The notes under the pieces are model-generated. The model saw nothing but the letters and a program-made list of their open reading frames with translations. It was not told where the DNA came from and did not search any database. Position numbers and translations under genes: made by a program. A stretch of DNA of 64,000 bases from Ceratodon purpureus. Lineage: Eukaryota > Streptophyta > Bryopsida > Pseudoditrichales > Ditrichaceae. Within the stretch, counting starts at the first letter, position 1. Every line of letters starts with the position of its first letter. Below are positions 1 through 9,539 of the stretch, one piece after another. Location: contig CM026421.1 of NCBI GenBank assembly GCA_014871385.1, positions 23,178,865 through 23,242,864 on the forward strand. Direction: 5' to 3'.

Positions 1-75
1 GCATTTGTTTTTATTATTGTCTTCCAACCTTCTTCAATGGTACTCCTAAGGAAATGAGAGTTTGTTTTAAGGGGG

Positions 76-361
76 GACCCTCTCGCGCCCCCCCTTGATC
101 CCGCTCGCGCCCCCCCATACCCGCTTGCGCACCTCCCCTGAACCCGCTCGCGCCCCCCCCCCCCATACCCGCTCGCGCCCCCCCCATACCCGCTCGCGCC
201 CCCTGCCTCGCTCGCGCCCCCCCCCCCCCCCGAGACCCGCTCGCGCCCCCCCCTAAACCCGCGCGCGCCCCCCCTTAATCCCGCTCGCGCCCCCCCTCAG
301 CCGCTCGCGCCCCCCCGACCCCGCTCGCGCCCCCCCGACCCCGCTCGCGCCCCCCCCCCCG
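76..361. repeat. C-rich minisatellite upstream of RING gene
   Basis: About fourteen imperfect units of the form CCCGCTCGCGCCCCCC, separated by short variable linkers (tgaa, atac, gacc), fill this stretch. The other strand is G-rich and could form G-quadruplexes. It ends directly at a TATA box. A second block with the same unit and orientation lies downstream of the gene at 3346-3513. Confidence 0.9.
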
Positions 362-362
362 A

Positions 363-371
363 CTATATAAG
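363..371 (+). promoter_or_regulatory. TATA box of RING gene
   Basis: CTATATAAG follows the C-rich minisatellite with no gap. It lies about 340 bp before the first good start codon of the gene at 704, so the leader would be roughly 310 nt. Inferred from sequence and position only. Confidence 0.5.
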
Positions 372-424
372 TGAAGGGGGCGCCCTCCCCCCCCCACTTT
401 TTTTAGCTCCACCTTGGCACTCAG

Positions 425-588
425 GCCTTGAACTACCTCACGGTGGCTTATTGCTGAGTACTTGGGTGGGGTCTACAGTATTTTGACAACGCCACGTACC
501 AGCTTTCAGCCTTATTTTGTACGCTCATCCGGGAATTCGGGCCCTAAACTACCTCATGGTGGCTTATTGCTGAATACTTGGGTGGGCC
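425..588 (+). repeat. Direct repeat in RING gene leader
   Basis: A segment of about 47 bp (425-473) recurs at 541-588 with few changes. Both copies contain AACTACCTCA followed by GGTGGCTTATTGCTGA and then TACTTGGGTGG. The copies are about 115 bp apart and lie between the TATA box and the coding region, so both would be in the transcript leader. Confidence 0.75.
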
Positions 589-703
589 ACAAAGTATAGT
601 TACAATACCATAATCAACCACGGAGGAAAATTTTAAAATCAATTGGGGGAAGTTCTGAGGAGTTGGTGTGTTTTTTAACACAGAAAACTTTACCAGTACA
701 CCA

Positions 704-3088
704 CGATGGAGGGAAACCCAGATCCGGCGGAGGAAAGGCCACTCACCAAGGCCGAAAAGAAGAAAATCAGAGATCGTGAACAAGAAGATGCGTGGTGGCA
801 AGAAGATGAAGAAGCGGCTCCATGTGCTGAACAACCCCACAAAGTTGGCATTTAGAGGTTGGCAAGATGAGCCGGAACCGTGGAAATATTCCACATGCGA
901 GGAATTCATTGAGTGGTGCCACATCACAAAAATATTTCCACATGATCGGCACAGAAAACACAGGATCTCAGACAAGGCTAACCTCTATTATTGCTTGAAT
1001 GCGGAGTTTGTTGAACGTTCTATACAAGTTTACCAGCATCTATACAAGCAACGATGTGTTGAACGCAATGAAGTACCATTGTTCATTTGCAGAATGGTGT
1101 ATGCTGAGGTGGTGCTTCACAAAGTGGTGGATTGGTCCACCATCAAATCCACGCCGAGTGTTAGGGCGCCGACAGAGCGTGACATTCCCAAACAAAGGAA
1201 ATACGCAGATGGTGGCCTGGGGAAAAAAATGAAGGAAAAAACACAAGTGCGGGAGCCTGATACAGCAGAGTCTGAACCAGATTCTGATTCCGATGGTCGT
1301 CGTGGAGAACGTCCACCACGTAGAGTTGCAGCATCAGCAAATATGGCTGTAGAGCCTCCAATGAACCATCCAGCGGACGTCATAGAACCTCACGACGATG
1401 CAAACAACATCTTCATGGAAAACGATCCAAATACGGCAGCTAATTTGGACGTGGTCGGAACTGAACCTACGATGGTTCTTGGCATGCCGGTTCTAGTTAG
1501 AAATGACCAGTCTAACCAGACCGAGGAGGTCGGGGAGTTGCAATTACAACTAATAGAAAAGGATGGCTTCATTGCAGAGTTACAAGAGACCATCCGAAAA
1601 CTACGATTGGAATCAGCAGCAAAAGATGCAGTAATATCAGATTTGCGCAATCAATTGCAAGAACGAGAAAGACCTCAGTCTTCTCAAGCCAATGATATAC
1701 CCGTAGTTCAAGATCCAATGTTGGTGGATGAATCTTACATCAACAACACGGTTGATGTTGCAACGGCCGGTGTGTTGGAGAATATTTCCACTCGAGCAAA
1801 ACGACGACGAGTTGGAGTGATATTGCCTCCACCAGCCCCATACCCGCGACCCTATGTGGACATCGATGGACCATTAAGTCAAGATTCCTTGTCATTTCCA
1901 CCCGATGCTCTAACGGGAGAAGTGGAGACATTGAAGAGAGCCAATAATGATTTGCGGCTCCTTGTTTCTAAGTTTGCTAAAGCATACTACGAGTGGAAAG
2001 TGGCAACCATTCTCAGCGTTGATAGCGGTCGCCAAATTGCATTAGAGTTCAAGAAGATCGACGAATCGTACTTGCAACACAACAAACGAAGGAATTTTGG
2101 CCTCACTTCATGGACAAACGCAGATGATATGTATCCAGATACCATGGCAAAGCAAGCATCGAATCCTGAACTCATAGATTGGGCCAAGTTGAATTTCGAT
2201 GTAAACGCAACTTCGTGCCATGATCTTCAAATGAAGGAAGGAGTTAATAGCAGAAAGCTTTGGCCAAATCCTCAACCGTGGGTGATGGATGGTTCAAAAG
2301 AATGCCCTGTGTGTATAAATCCATTTGGTCCTGAGGGTGGATGGGCAGTTGGATCATGTACCCACATGTTCCATCCTATGTGTTTAATTAACATTTTTTT
2401 GGTAAGGAGATTTTGCCCGGTGTGCAAATCCCCGTTCCATGAACGCTTGTACGAGGTTTTTGGACTCACTCCATACATGCCACCAAGCCATGAGAAAAAT
2501 CCCGAAAACACACCAGGTGAACAGTACCGCAACATGTGGGGGGAAGATTTGATTTGGAGTTGGCGGGCCCAGACTCATTCGGTCTTCAAGAGCAATGTAA
2601 GTGACGAGTTGGGATGGGAGGATGACCCCAATCAGATTGTGAGGGTGGCAAAGAAGATAATTGGATCAAAGAAGGAGGACCAAGGGAAACGAAATTTCTT
2701 CTATCAGACTTTGAATGGATACTGGGATCCGAAGCATAGGAAGTTCCAACTTGGTAATCACCCAAAAGGCCTCATATGGAACAAGGACGGGGAATTGGTT
2801 ACAGACCTCGAAGGTCAATTCATGTCTTTGACCGCCCGTGATGCAGTCCAAATGTCTCTTTCGGAGTGGAAGTTAATTTTCAAACATGAGGCTGTTGACT
2901 TTCTTCTGGAGGAACACTCTCCACAGACATTGCGTACATTGAGAGAATTGAGGAACTCGCAAATTTTGCGTTCTCTCAGTGAAAGTGATGGCCCATTCCG
3001 GCGAACACGGACGAGAGCCAGGCGCAGCTTGACGCTGGACGATGGAGCGGGACCAAGTGGCACAGCGGGAGTAGATGCAGATGAATAG
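704..3088 (+). CDS. RING-H2 and coiled-coil protein, family not recognised
   Basis: One long open frame ends with a TAG codon at 3088 and covers about 770-800 residues. About two thirds along (nt 2301-2430) is a RING-H2 finger: CPVC, then CTHMFHPMC, then FCPVC, which fits C3H2C3 zinc ligands and suggests E3 ubiquitin ligase activity. Near nt 1530-1670 is a charged heptad stretch (LQLQLIEKDGFIAEL onward) likely to form a coiled coil. A basic segment near nt 1195-1260 and a Ser/Asp-rich segment follow the conserved N-terminal block (GWQDEPEPWKYS). The long frame has only a GTG at 668 at its 5' end. The best start context, accacgATGG at 704, opens a different frame (MEGNPDPAEERPLTK) that closes near 857, so the N terminus is unresolved: a small unseen intron, a frameshift, or a start at 788. 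Function is inferred from the RING only. Confidence 0.65.
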   Translation, partial: RWRETQIRRRKGHSPRPKRRKSEIVNKKMRGGKKMKKRLHVLNNPTKLAFRGWQDEPEPWKYSTCEEFIEWCHITKIFPHDRHRKHRISDKANLYYCLNAEFVERSIQVYQHLYKQRCVERNEVPLFICRMVYAEVVLHKVVDWSTIKSTPSVRAPTERDIPKQRKYADGGLGKKMKEKTQVREPDTAESEPDSDSDGRRGERPPRRVAASANMAVEPPMNHPADVIEPHDDANNIFMENDPNTAANLDVVGTEPTMVLGMPVLVRNDQSNQTEEVGELQLQLIEKDGFIAELQETIRKLRLESAAKDAVISDLRNQLQERERPQSSQANDIPVVQDPMLVDESYINNTVDVATAGVLENISTRAKRRRVGVILPPPAPYPRPYVDIDGPLSQDSLSFPPDALTGEVETLKRANNDLRLLVSKFAKAYYEWKVATILSVDSGRQIALEFKKIDESYLQHNKRRNFGLTSWTNADDMYPDTMAKQASNPELIDWAKLNFDVNATSCHDLQMKEGVNSRKLWPNPQPWVMDGSKECPVCINPFGPEGGWAVGSCTHMFHPMCLINIFLVRRFCPVCKSPFHERLYEVFGLTPYMPPSHEKNPENTPGEQYRNMWGEDLIWSWRAQTHSVFKSNVSDELGWEDDPNQIVRVAKKIIGSKKEDQGKRNFFYQTLNGYWDPKHRKFQLGNHPKGLIWNKDGELVTDLEGQFMSLTARDAVQMSLSEWKLIFKHEAVDFLLEEHSPQTLRTLRELRNSQILRSLSESDGPFRRTRTRARRSLTLDDGAGPSGTAGVDADE

Positions 3089-3345
3089 GAATAGTTACAA
3101 CTTAGTACTAAGTGACTAGTTTTCATATACTACAATTTTTGTAATGTTTTGGTTTGAATTGGTAATGAAATGCTTTTACTTTCATAAATGTATACAACTT
3201 TGCAAAGTCCATGTATTTTGGCTCACGAGTATCTCATTTTTTCTATGCTGAATTTACACTTTTGTCATTGCGCTTAGCCCCAATATATTATTCTGATGAA
3301 AATGTTAGGTTTTTTTGCATTGTCAAAAATTTACTATCTACCTGA

Positions 3346-3513
3346 ACCCCCCTGAACCCGCTCGCGCCCCCCCTGAACCCGCTCGCGCCCCCCCCCTGAA
3401 CCCGCTCGCGCCCCCTCCCTGAACCCGCTCGCGCCCCCCCCCCCCTGAACCCGCTCGCGCCCCCCTGAACCCGCTCGCGCCCCCCCTGTACCCGCTCTCG
3501 CCCCCTACACATG
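3346..3513. repeat. C-rich minisatellite downstream of RING gene
   Basis: Seven to eight units of CCTGAACCCGCTCGCGCCCCC lie about 260 bp after the stop codon. They have the same unit and orientation as the upstream block, so the gene sits between two direct repeats. The Arg/Gly-rich open frames on the minus strand here are by-products of this repeat. Confidence 0.9.
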
Positions 3514-4123
3514 CTGGCACCCCTTTTGCATATGTGGAATTCCCCGTCATCGTTCGTTGTCCATGTCATCAATATGTTTCCCCTATAGGTAAGTTGTAAA
3601 AAAAAAAAACTAACTTAGTAATTTTCCTCCTCCCCTCAATGTCCGAGTATGTCCGGGGACCGACCGGTCCGTCCGTCCGTCCGTCCGTCTATGTCCGGAA
3701 ATTTTGCCCATGTCCGTCCGAATAGACAACCCTGATGGACGAAGACCCAGATCGATGCACCAACAGGCTACGGCTTAACCGTACACCCAATCAATCCATA
3801 CTCAAGTGCTCATCATAGAGCAAACTCATCTCAACATTTATGTCGATGGGATATGTCGGGAACCCAATACCGTCACAACAGGATCACCAACAGCAACCGG
3901 CTACATACAGGTGCAGCCCGGGACGCAACCAACAACGACAATTGGTGAACCCCCAGCAACGGATGGCGACGACAAACAGCGGAGTGACACAACGAAGAAC
4001 AACACCAACGAAACCACTCGACGGAAGGAGACGCCATCTGCCATCACCAGGTTCCTTGTCACAATCTACAGGTATTTTGGAACCGTCCTGGGGTATTTAT
4101 GGGTTTATTATGAACACACTTCA
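3514..4123. other. Intergenic stretch, only a (GTCC)n tract seen
   Basis: Contains a short microsatellite of GTCC units at 3667-3689. A Thr-rich open frame at 3806-4213 has no recognisable domain and no clear coding signature, so it is not called. Confidence 0.5.
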
Positions 4124-4440
4124 CGCCAGATCCTGAGCTCATCTGTTGGTCGGTTAATGGGCGTTTGTCTTCGAACCGGTCCGGGTTCGAAACCACTCCG
4201 TGACCCCGTCTGAGCGGGGCGGAGGCATGGATGGATCTGGCACCCCTCTAGTGAGAATTGGAGGCAGGAAAGTGTGTTGTAACCCGACCAACAGGCGCTA
4301 GCCCCACCTGTAAGCTAACAATTGTGACAAGAACGCGCGGCTCATGTTGTGCATGGCCAAGTGGTGTGGCTATGGCTACTCCGATTGGTCACCCCTGTAT
4401 TTCACCCGGGTAGCTCCGGCTACCCACCCCCCCCCTCTAC
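4124..4440 (+). mobile_element. tRNA-derived SINE, copy 1
   Basis: The left end holds an A-box-like GAGCTCATCTGTTGG and, about 50 bp on, a perfect B box GGGTTCGAAACC, which together form a Pol III internal promoter of the kind that heads tRNA-derived SINEs. A unique body follows, then a tail hairpin GGGTAGC-TCC-GGCTACCC running into a C-rich tract. The whole unit recurs in the opposite orientation at 16631-16943 with moderate divergence, which defines it as a dispersed family. The family name is unknown to me. Confidence 0.7.
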
Positions 4441-4990
4441 CTTTTGACACATTCAGCTACATGGACATATCCAAATCTGAATTTGCAGATGGTACAGGAA
4501 TTCACAAGTTCACAGGAACCACTTCCAGCCCTGCCTTTTGCAGCTCACTAGTTAGTTCTAGGCAGACTAGTTAGAGTGATGTATTAGTGACTCACATGAG
4601 CCTCTCTCAACCTACCAACCTTACTAATAGTTAGTGGTGGGCAGATTAGTTTGAGGATATCCTTACTGATTACCCAATTACAACTGCTATGATAGAATCA
4701 GGATGGTAGTGTATGCAGATCCCCTCAGAGTAGTATCCAGTCATAGTTCCTTCTCTTCTGATAGGGAGCGAATCTCATTCTGGTTACTCTTTGACTTTGT
4801 TGTGTACCTGCCCCAACACTACAGTGCAATGCACTGTTGAGTTGGCCCGGATACACACGACACCCGGGGCCTCTCCCCGGGTCTTGTGTCCCCCCGCTTG
4901 CGGGGGTGGCCTCTGTGGGCCGGTGGCCGTGCATGCCGTCTTGGGCCTGAGGCCGTGTTCTCTTTTTCCCGCGCTTCGGCGTCTTTTTTA

Positions 4991-5064
4991 CCCCGGTGGG
5001 GTTTTATGGTTATCACATCAGTCCAACAGACTGAAGGTCTTCGGTTCGAACCCGGCCGAGAACA
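4991..5064 (+). tRNA. tRNA-Val-like sequence, probably a pseudogene
   Basis: From the D arm to the 3' end it matches plant tRNA-Val(AAC): GGTTATCACATCAGTC, then an anticodon loop CCAACAG, then GGTTCGAACCC and CCGAGAACA. The 5' acceptor strand (ccccggt) does not pair with the 3' strand and the D loop is damaged, so a functional tRNA is unlikely. tRNA-Phe follows after 40 bp. Confidence 0.6.
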
Positions 5065-6213
5065 TTGTTGACTTTCCTCTAATAGTCAACGTGACACGTG
5101 TCATGCGGGGATAGCTCAGTTGGGAGAGCGTCAAACTGAAGATCTGAAGGTCGCGTGTTCGATCCACGCTCACCGCATCCACCTTTTGTCCAAATTCAAA
5201 CAACGTATGTACCTTTTAGGCCATTTCTAGAGGATTCCAACGCATTAAAAGATTTGTTATGAATTTTCAAAATATTTCACCAAAATACACCATCTCCTTG
5301 ACAAAACCAAAACTAGCTTCCACCCTTTCTCTATTGAAATCATTTATAAACTCACCATGTCTTTTTAGGAGTGGAACCTACAATGTTTGCATTGCAACAC
5401 ATCCTTTTATCAAGTCAATCAAACACCATGGCACTAAAGAGTATTCTCCCACATCTACCTACCTAGATCAAACTACCCGATAGCAATAATGCCACACGTC
5501 ACAATATGGACAACACACATTCGTCGATAAAATGCTACAAATGCCTATGCACAACACATGCAAAGAACGCTCGTTTCAGCATTAACAAGGTCCATTGCTT
5601 GCCCACTTCCGCTTGTACCAACCTCTAATAAGGTGGACTTAAAGGGTCACATGTGGCTTCAATTGAATAGGGTGCCTTCATCTTTACATTCGAAAATACT
5701 AGGGTGTCTCTAGAAGGAGGTAGAAAACAATTTTCTTTAAACCAATTAGCACCCTGGGCCATCCAGCCAATTCTTCAATTGGACTATATAGACTTGTTGA
5801 TTCAATGTGGCCTTAACCCCTAAAGGCCCTTGGTGTTTTTGGAGCCAAAACTGCCAAAAATATACCCCTAGTGATTGAAATCCACTGATGTCTAAATTTA
5901 GATTCAATATCAAATATGTAACCATAGGATCTTGTACCTGCCTTATTTAGAAAGGTATATACTATTTTCAAGGATAATCCACTATATATATTGCGACATT
6001 ATAACGTTTGAAGTCACTGTAAAAGTTTTTTTGACACTGCCCCGTGAGTATACCTAAGTTTTGATGCCCAAAAACTATACTTTGCAAACACATTTGATGT
6101 ATGGAGGATCATCAATTCCTTTAGGTATGGAAGTTAGGTATAAGCTCACAAAGTTTGAGCCTCATACCGGCTTAGAAAGGGAAAATAATCCTTGATTTTG
6201 TGAAAGGGGGGTG
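5006..6213 (+). repeat. Arm 1 of 1,208-bp inverted repeat
   Basis: Every stretch I compared is the exact reverse complement of 7530-8737 (paired positions sum to 13743). Identity starts within the tRNA-Val-like sequence and stops at 6213. The flank outside it (4790-5005 against 8738-8900) is related but clearly diverged. A dispersed repeat also found at 28.6-29.3 kb runs through the inner end of this arm into the spacer, so this arm has the ancestral arrangement. Confidence 0.93.
5105..5177 (+). tRNA. tRNA-Phe(GAA)
   Basis: A 73-nt cloverleaf from GCGGGGATAGC to CACCGCA with intact A and B boxes. The anticodon loop CTGAAGA gives GAA. It is identical to the well-known plant nuclear tRNA-Phe except that the anticodon stem reads TCAAA against TCTGA, which puts one A-C mismatch at the fourth pair. 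A TTTT terminator follows at about 5183. It lies in arm 1 of the large inverted repeat. Confidence 0.9.
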
Positions 6214-7529
6214 TACTGAAATTGCCTTATATTCTCCAAAATTAAAACAACTTAAAGGATAGTCAAAAAATGTCCAATTGAAAACCCTAACAGTAGATAT
6301 GTTGAAGTCAATGAAGGAAAGAATCACAAGAAATTTCAATGCAATCGGAGTAGATCTCAAATTTCTAGAATTTTTATGGGACCTATAGGGAGGGCCTACG
6401 CTCCCAACATTGGGAACGCAAATGTTCCCTAAGATCCCAATGAACTCACTGATGACTTTGCTGGTTAATCAAAATGTCATGGTATAGAGAGGAGAAACAA
6501 AGCGTTTGCCTGTTGACTGGGGGGTCATAGGGTTTAGGGTTTAGGGTTTTGGGTTAGGGTTTAGAATTTAGGGTTTTAGGGTGAAAATCTTAAATCCTAA
6601 AACCTAAGGTTTTTACGTGTGAATTTATAGCAGCATACATTTTAACAATTTTGTCGTAGTTAAACAATTTTGTTCATAAGTTTGTGAAGATAAGATAATC
6701 TAGCGGTGTTTTGATGACTCAAAGTTGTAGATACACTTCTTTTGCTTCTTTTAGCTGTAGTTATGGAAGTCATGATATTGAAGATGAAATTGATGTTGAA
6801 CTTCGTATCATGTAAACTGCAATTTGTAATTACTTTGTGTATTATTCTTGTAAAGATGCTCCAACTCCCACCTTTAAATCGAAATTGAAAGCTTGACCAA
6901 TATCTACATCTTTTCCAAACAAAATCAATACAACAATACATACTAAGTACTCCACATTTTTTATCAAGCATTTACCTTAATTATTCTCTCGTAACTTGTA
7001 CAGATTTTATCAATAATTTGAGTCAACCATTATAATAAACCACTATTTTTATGAACTAGAAAGTTATATATTGCAATGAGAAACAACTTAGCTAGCTATA
7101 TACCTAGTTGGATTTTTGAAGTGGTGTATGTGATGCATGACTAGGCTAAATGTTAAATGAACACTTTCTATCTTTGGATAGATTTGGTATTTCAATCACA
7201 TTATTCTAAAACCTTGCACAAGAGAATTGTATCCGGCCTCTCAAAATGATAATGATTTAATATGTCTGAGACTTTTAGCACTTTTTGCTTTGGAACGGGA
7301 AGATCTTTCCAAACTCCAATAGTAAGATCCCAAAATTACATATCCACAGAAGATAAAACAACCTAGAATAGATAGAATGATTGGTGTGCCTTGTTACCAT
7401 TGTTGAATTTTGTCTTAAATTCCACATGAAGAAAAATGTAAAAAATAGGGAGTGGAAATGAAATTTTATTTTTTAGGCAAAGTATGAATTTGAGCGTATG
7501 GCGTTCAATTCTACATTCAGGATTATTTT
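6214..7529. other. AT-rich spacer of the inverted repeat
   Basis: No gene seen. At 6529-6582 there is a degenerate run of the plant telomere word TTTAGGG. Its first about 130 bp continue the dispersed repeat shared with 28.6-29.3 kb. Confidence 0.6.
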
Positions 7530-8737
7530 CACCCCCCTTTCACAAAATCAAGGATTATTTTCCCTTTCTAAGCCGGTATGAGGCTCAAACTTTGTGAGCT
7601 TATACCTAACTTCCATACCTAAAGGAATTGATGATCCTCCATACATCAAATGTGTTTGCAAAGTATAGTTTTTGGGCATCAAAACTTAGGTATACTCACG
7701 GGGCAGTGTCAAAAAAACTTTTACAGTGACTTCAAACGTTATAATGTCGCAATATATATAGTGGATTATCCTTGAAAATAGTATATACCTTTCTAAATAA
7801 GGCAGGTACAAGATCCTATGGTTACATATTTGATATTGAATCTAAATTTAGACATCAGTGGATTTCAATCACTAGGGGTATATTTTTGGCAGTTTTGGCT
7901 CCAAAAACACCAAGGGCCTTTAGGGGTTAAGGCCACATTGAATCAACAAGTCTATATAGTCCAATTGAAGAATTGGCTGGATGGCCCAGGGTGCTAATTG
8001 GTTTAAAGAAAATTGTTTTCTACCTCCTTCTAGAGACACCCTAGTATTTTCGAATGTAAAGATGAAGGCACCCTATTCAATTGAAGCCACATGTGACCCT
8101 TTAAGTCCACCTTATTAGAGGTTGGTACAAGCGGAAGTGGGCAAGCAATGGACCTTGTTAATGCTGAAACGAGCGTTCTTTGCATGTGTTGTGCATAGGC
8201 ATTTGTAGCATTTTATCGACGAATGTGTGTTGTCCATATTGTGACGTGTGGCATTATTGCTATCGGGTAGTTTGATCTAGGTAGGTAGATGTGGGAGAAT
8301 ACTCTTTAGTGCCATGGTGTTTGATTGACTTGATAAAAGGATGTGTTGCAATGCAAACATTGTAGGTTCCACTCCTAAAAAGACATGGTGAGTTTATAAA
8401 TGATTTCAATAGAGAAAGGGTGGAAGCTAGTTTTGGTTTTGTCAAGGAGATGGTGTATTTTGGTGAAATATTTTGAAAATTCATAACAAATCTTTTAATG
8501 CGTTGGAATCCTCTAGAAATGGCCTAAAAGGTACATACGTTGTTTGAATTTGGACAAAAGGTGGATGCGGTGAGCGTGGATCGAACACGCGACCTTCAGA
8601 TCTTCAGTTTGACGCTCTCCCAACTGAGCTATCCCCGCATGACACGTGTCACGTTGACTATTAGAGGAAAGTCAACAATGTTCTCGGCCGGGTTCGAACC
8701 GAAGACCTTCAGTCTGTTGGACTGATGTGATAACCAT
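7530..8737 (-). repeat. Arm 2 of 1,208-bp inverted repeat
   Basis: Reverse complement of 5006-6213 with no difference seen, including the tRNA-Phe and most of the tRNA-Val-like sequence. The lack of differences implies recent inverted duplication or gene conversion. Confidence 0.93.
8566..8638 (-). tRNA. tRNA-Phe(GAA), second copy
   Basis: Same 73 nt as the copy at 5105-5177, on the opposite strand in arm 2, and with the same A-C mismatch in the anticodon stem. Confidence 0.9.
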
Positions 8738-8751
8738 CTACACCACCGGGG
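8679..8751 (-). tRNA. tRNA-Val-like sequence, second copy
   Basis: The 3' two thirds are identical to the copy in arm 1. The 5' part keeps a better D arm (GGTGGTGTAGATGG) than arm 1, but the acceptor stem still pairs at only about three positions. Likely a pseudogene. Confidence 0.6.
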
Positions 8752-9539
8752 TATAGATGACGCCAAAGCGCGGCAAAAACACGGCCGAAGGCCCAGACGA
8801 CCACAAGCGGGGAGGACACAAACCCGGAGCGGACCCCGGGTTGCCACGTGCCCCCGGACCAAACGGACAGTGCACGCACTATTCCCTTGGGGCAGGGACA
8901 CGTCCTAGATAAATAGCCGACCTCAAAGTAATACTCCTGCTGCAGAACTAACTACCTGGCTGGGTGTTCTGGTACTAATCTGAAATCCCAAAATTAAGGC
9001 ACTAATCTGGACTGACTAGAACAAAGGGCGCTCTGATCAAATAGTGCTCAACTATGGTATGCACACCTATACCCGGGCCCCCCCCCAAAGGCGTACCCTA
9101 TAATTTGCCATTTATGCAATAGTGATGAATTCTGTCATCGTACATCCGCGTGGAGGGGCAATTTGGGGAATACATCCAACGGATTTAGGTTCAAGGCAAT
9201 TGATGATGGATCTGAGCAAAACAGTTAAAAGTAAAAGGACTCTTTAACATAAGGCCGCCGCCGTCCAATGTAACTATGCTCAGTTTAGAAAATGACGGCT
9301 TTCATGTTAAGTAACAAGTGTCCTTAACATTGAATGTTGAGAGTAATGGGTGCCGTCACATATGCTTTTAGTACAGCTAATGTGCGATTTTGCACTTGCC
9401 CTCATTTGGAGTATGTATCTATCACTGATTGACAAAGTGTAGAGAAGAGTGTCGAATAGAGAGTAGTGGAGAATTTTACAATGTATGAGAGTTTTGTTCA
9501 ACTAGATTGTGCTTAGCTTTGTGAAAGGAGAGAACTAAA

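Noticed and set aside
3288-3572. Arg/Gly-rich minus-strand proteins resembling RGG motifs
   Set aside because: Produced entirely by the C-rich minisatellite; not a gene.
5018-5203. 61-codon frames across the tRNA genes
   Set aside because: They overlap tRNA-Phe and the tRNA-Val-like sequence on the opposite strand; no protein features.
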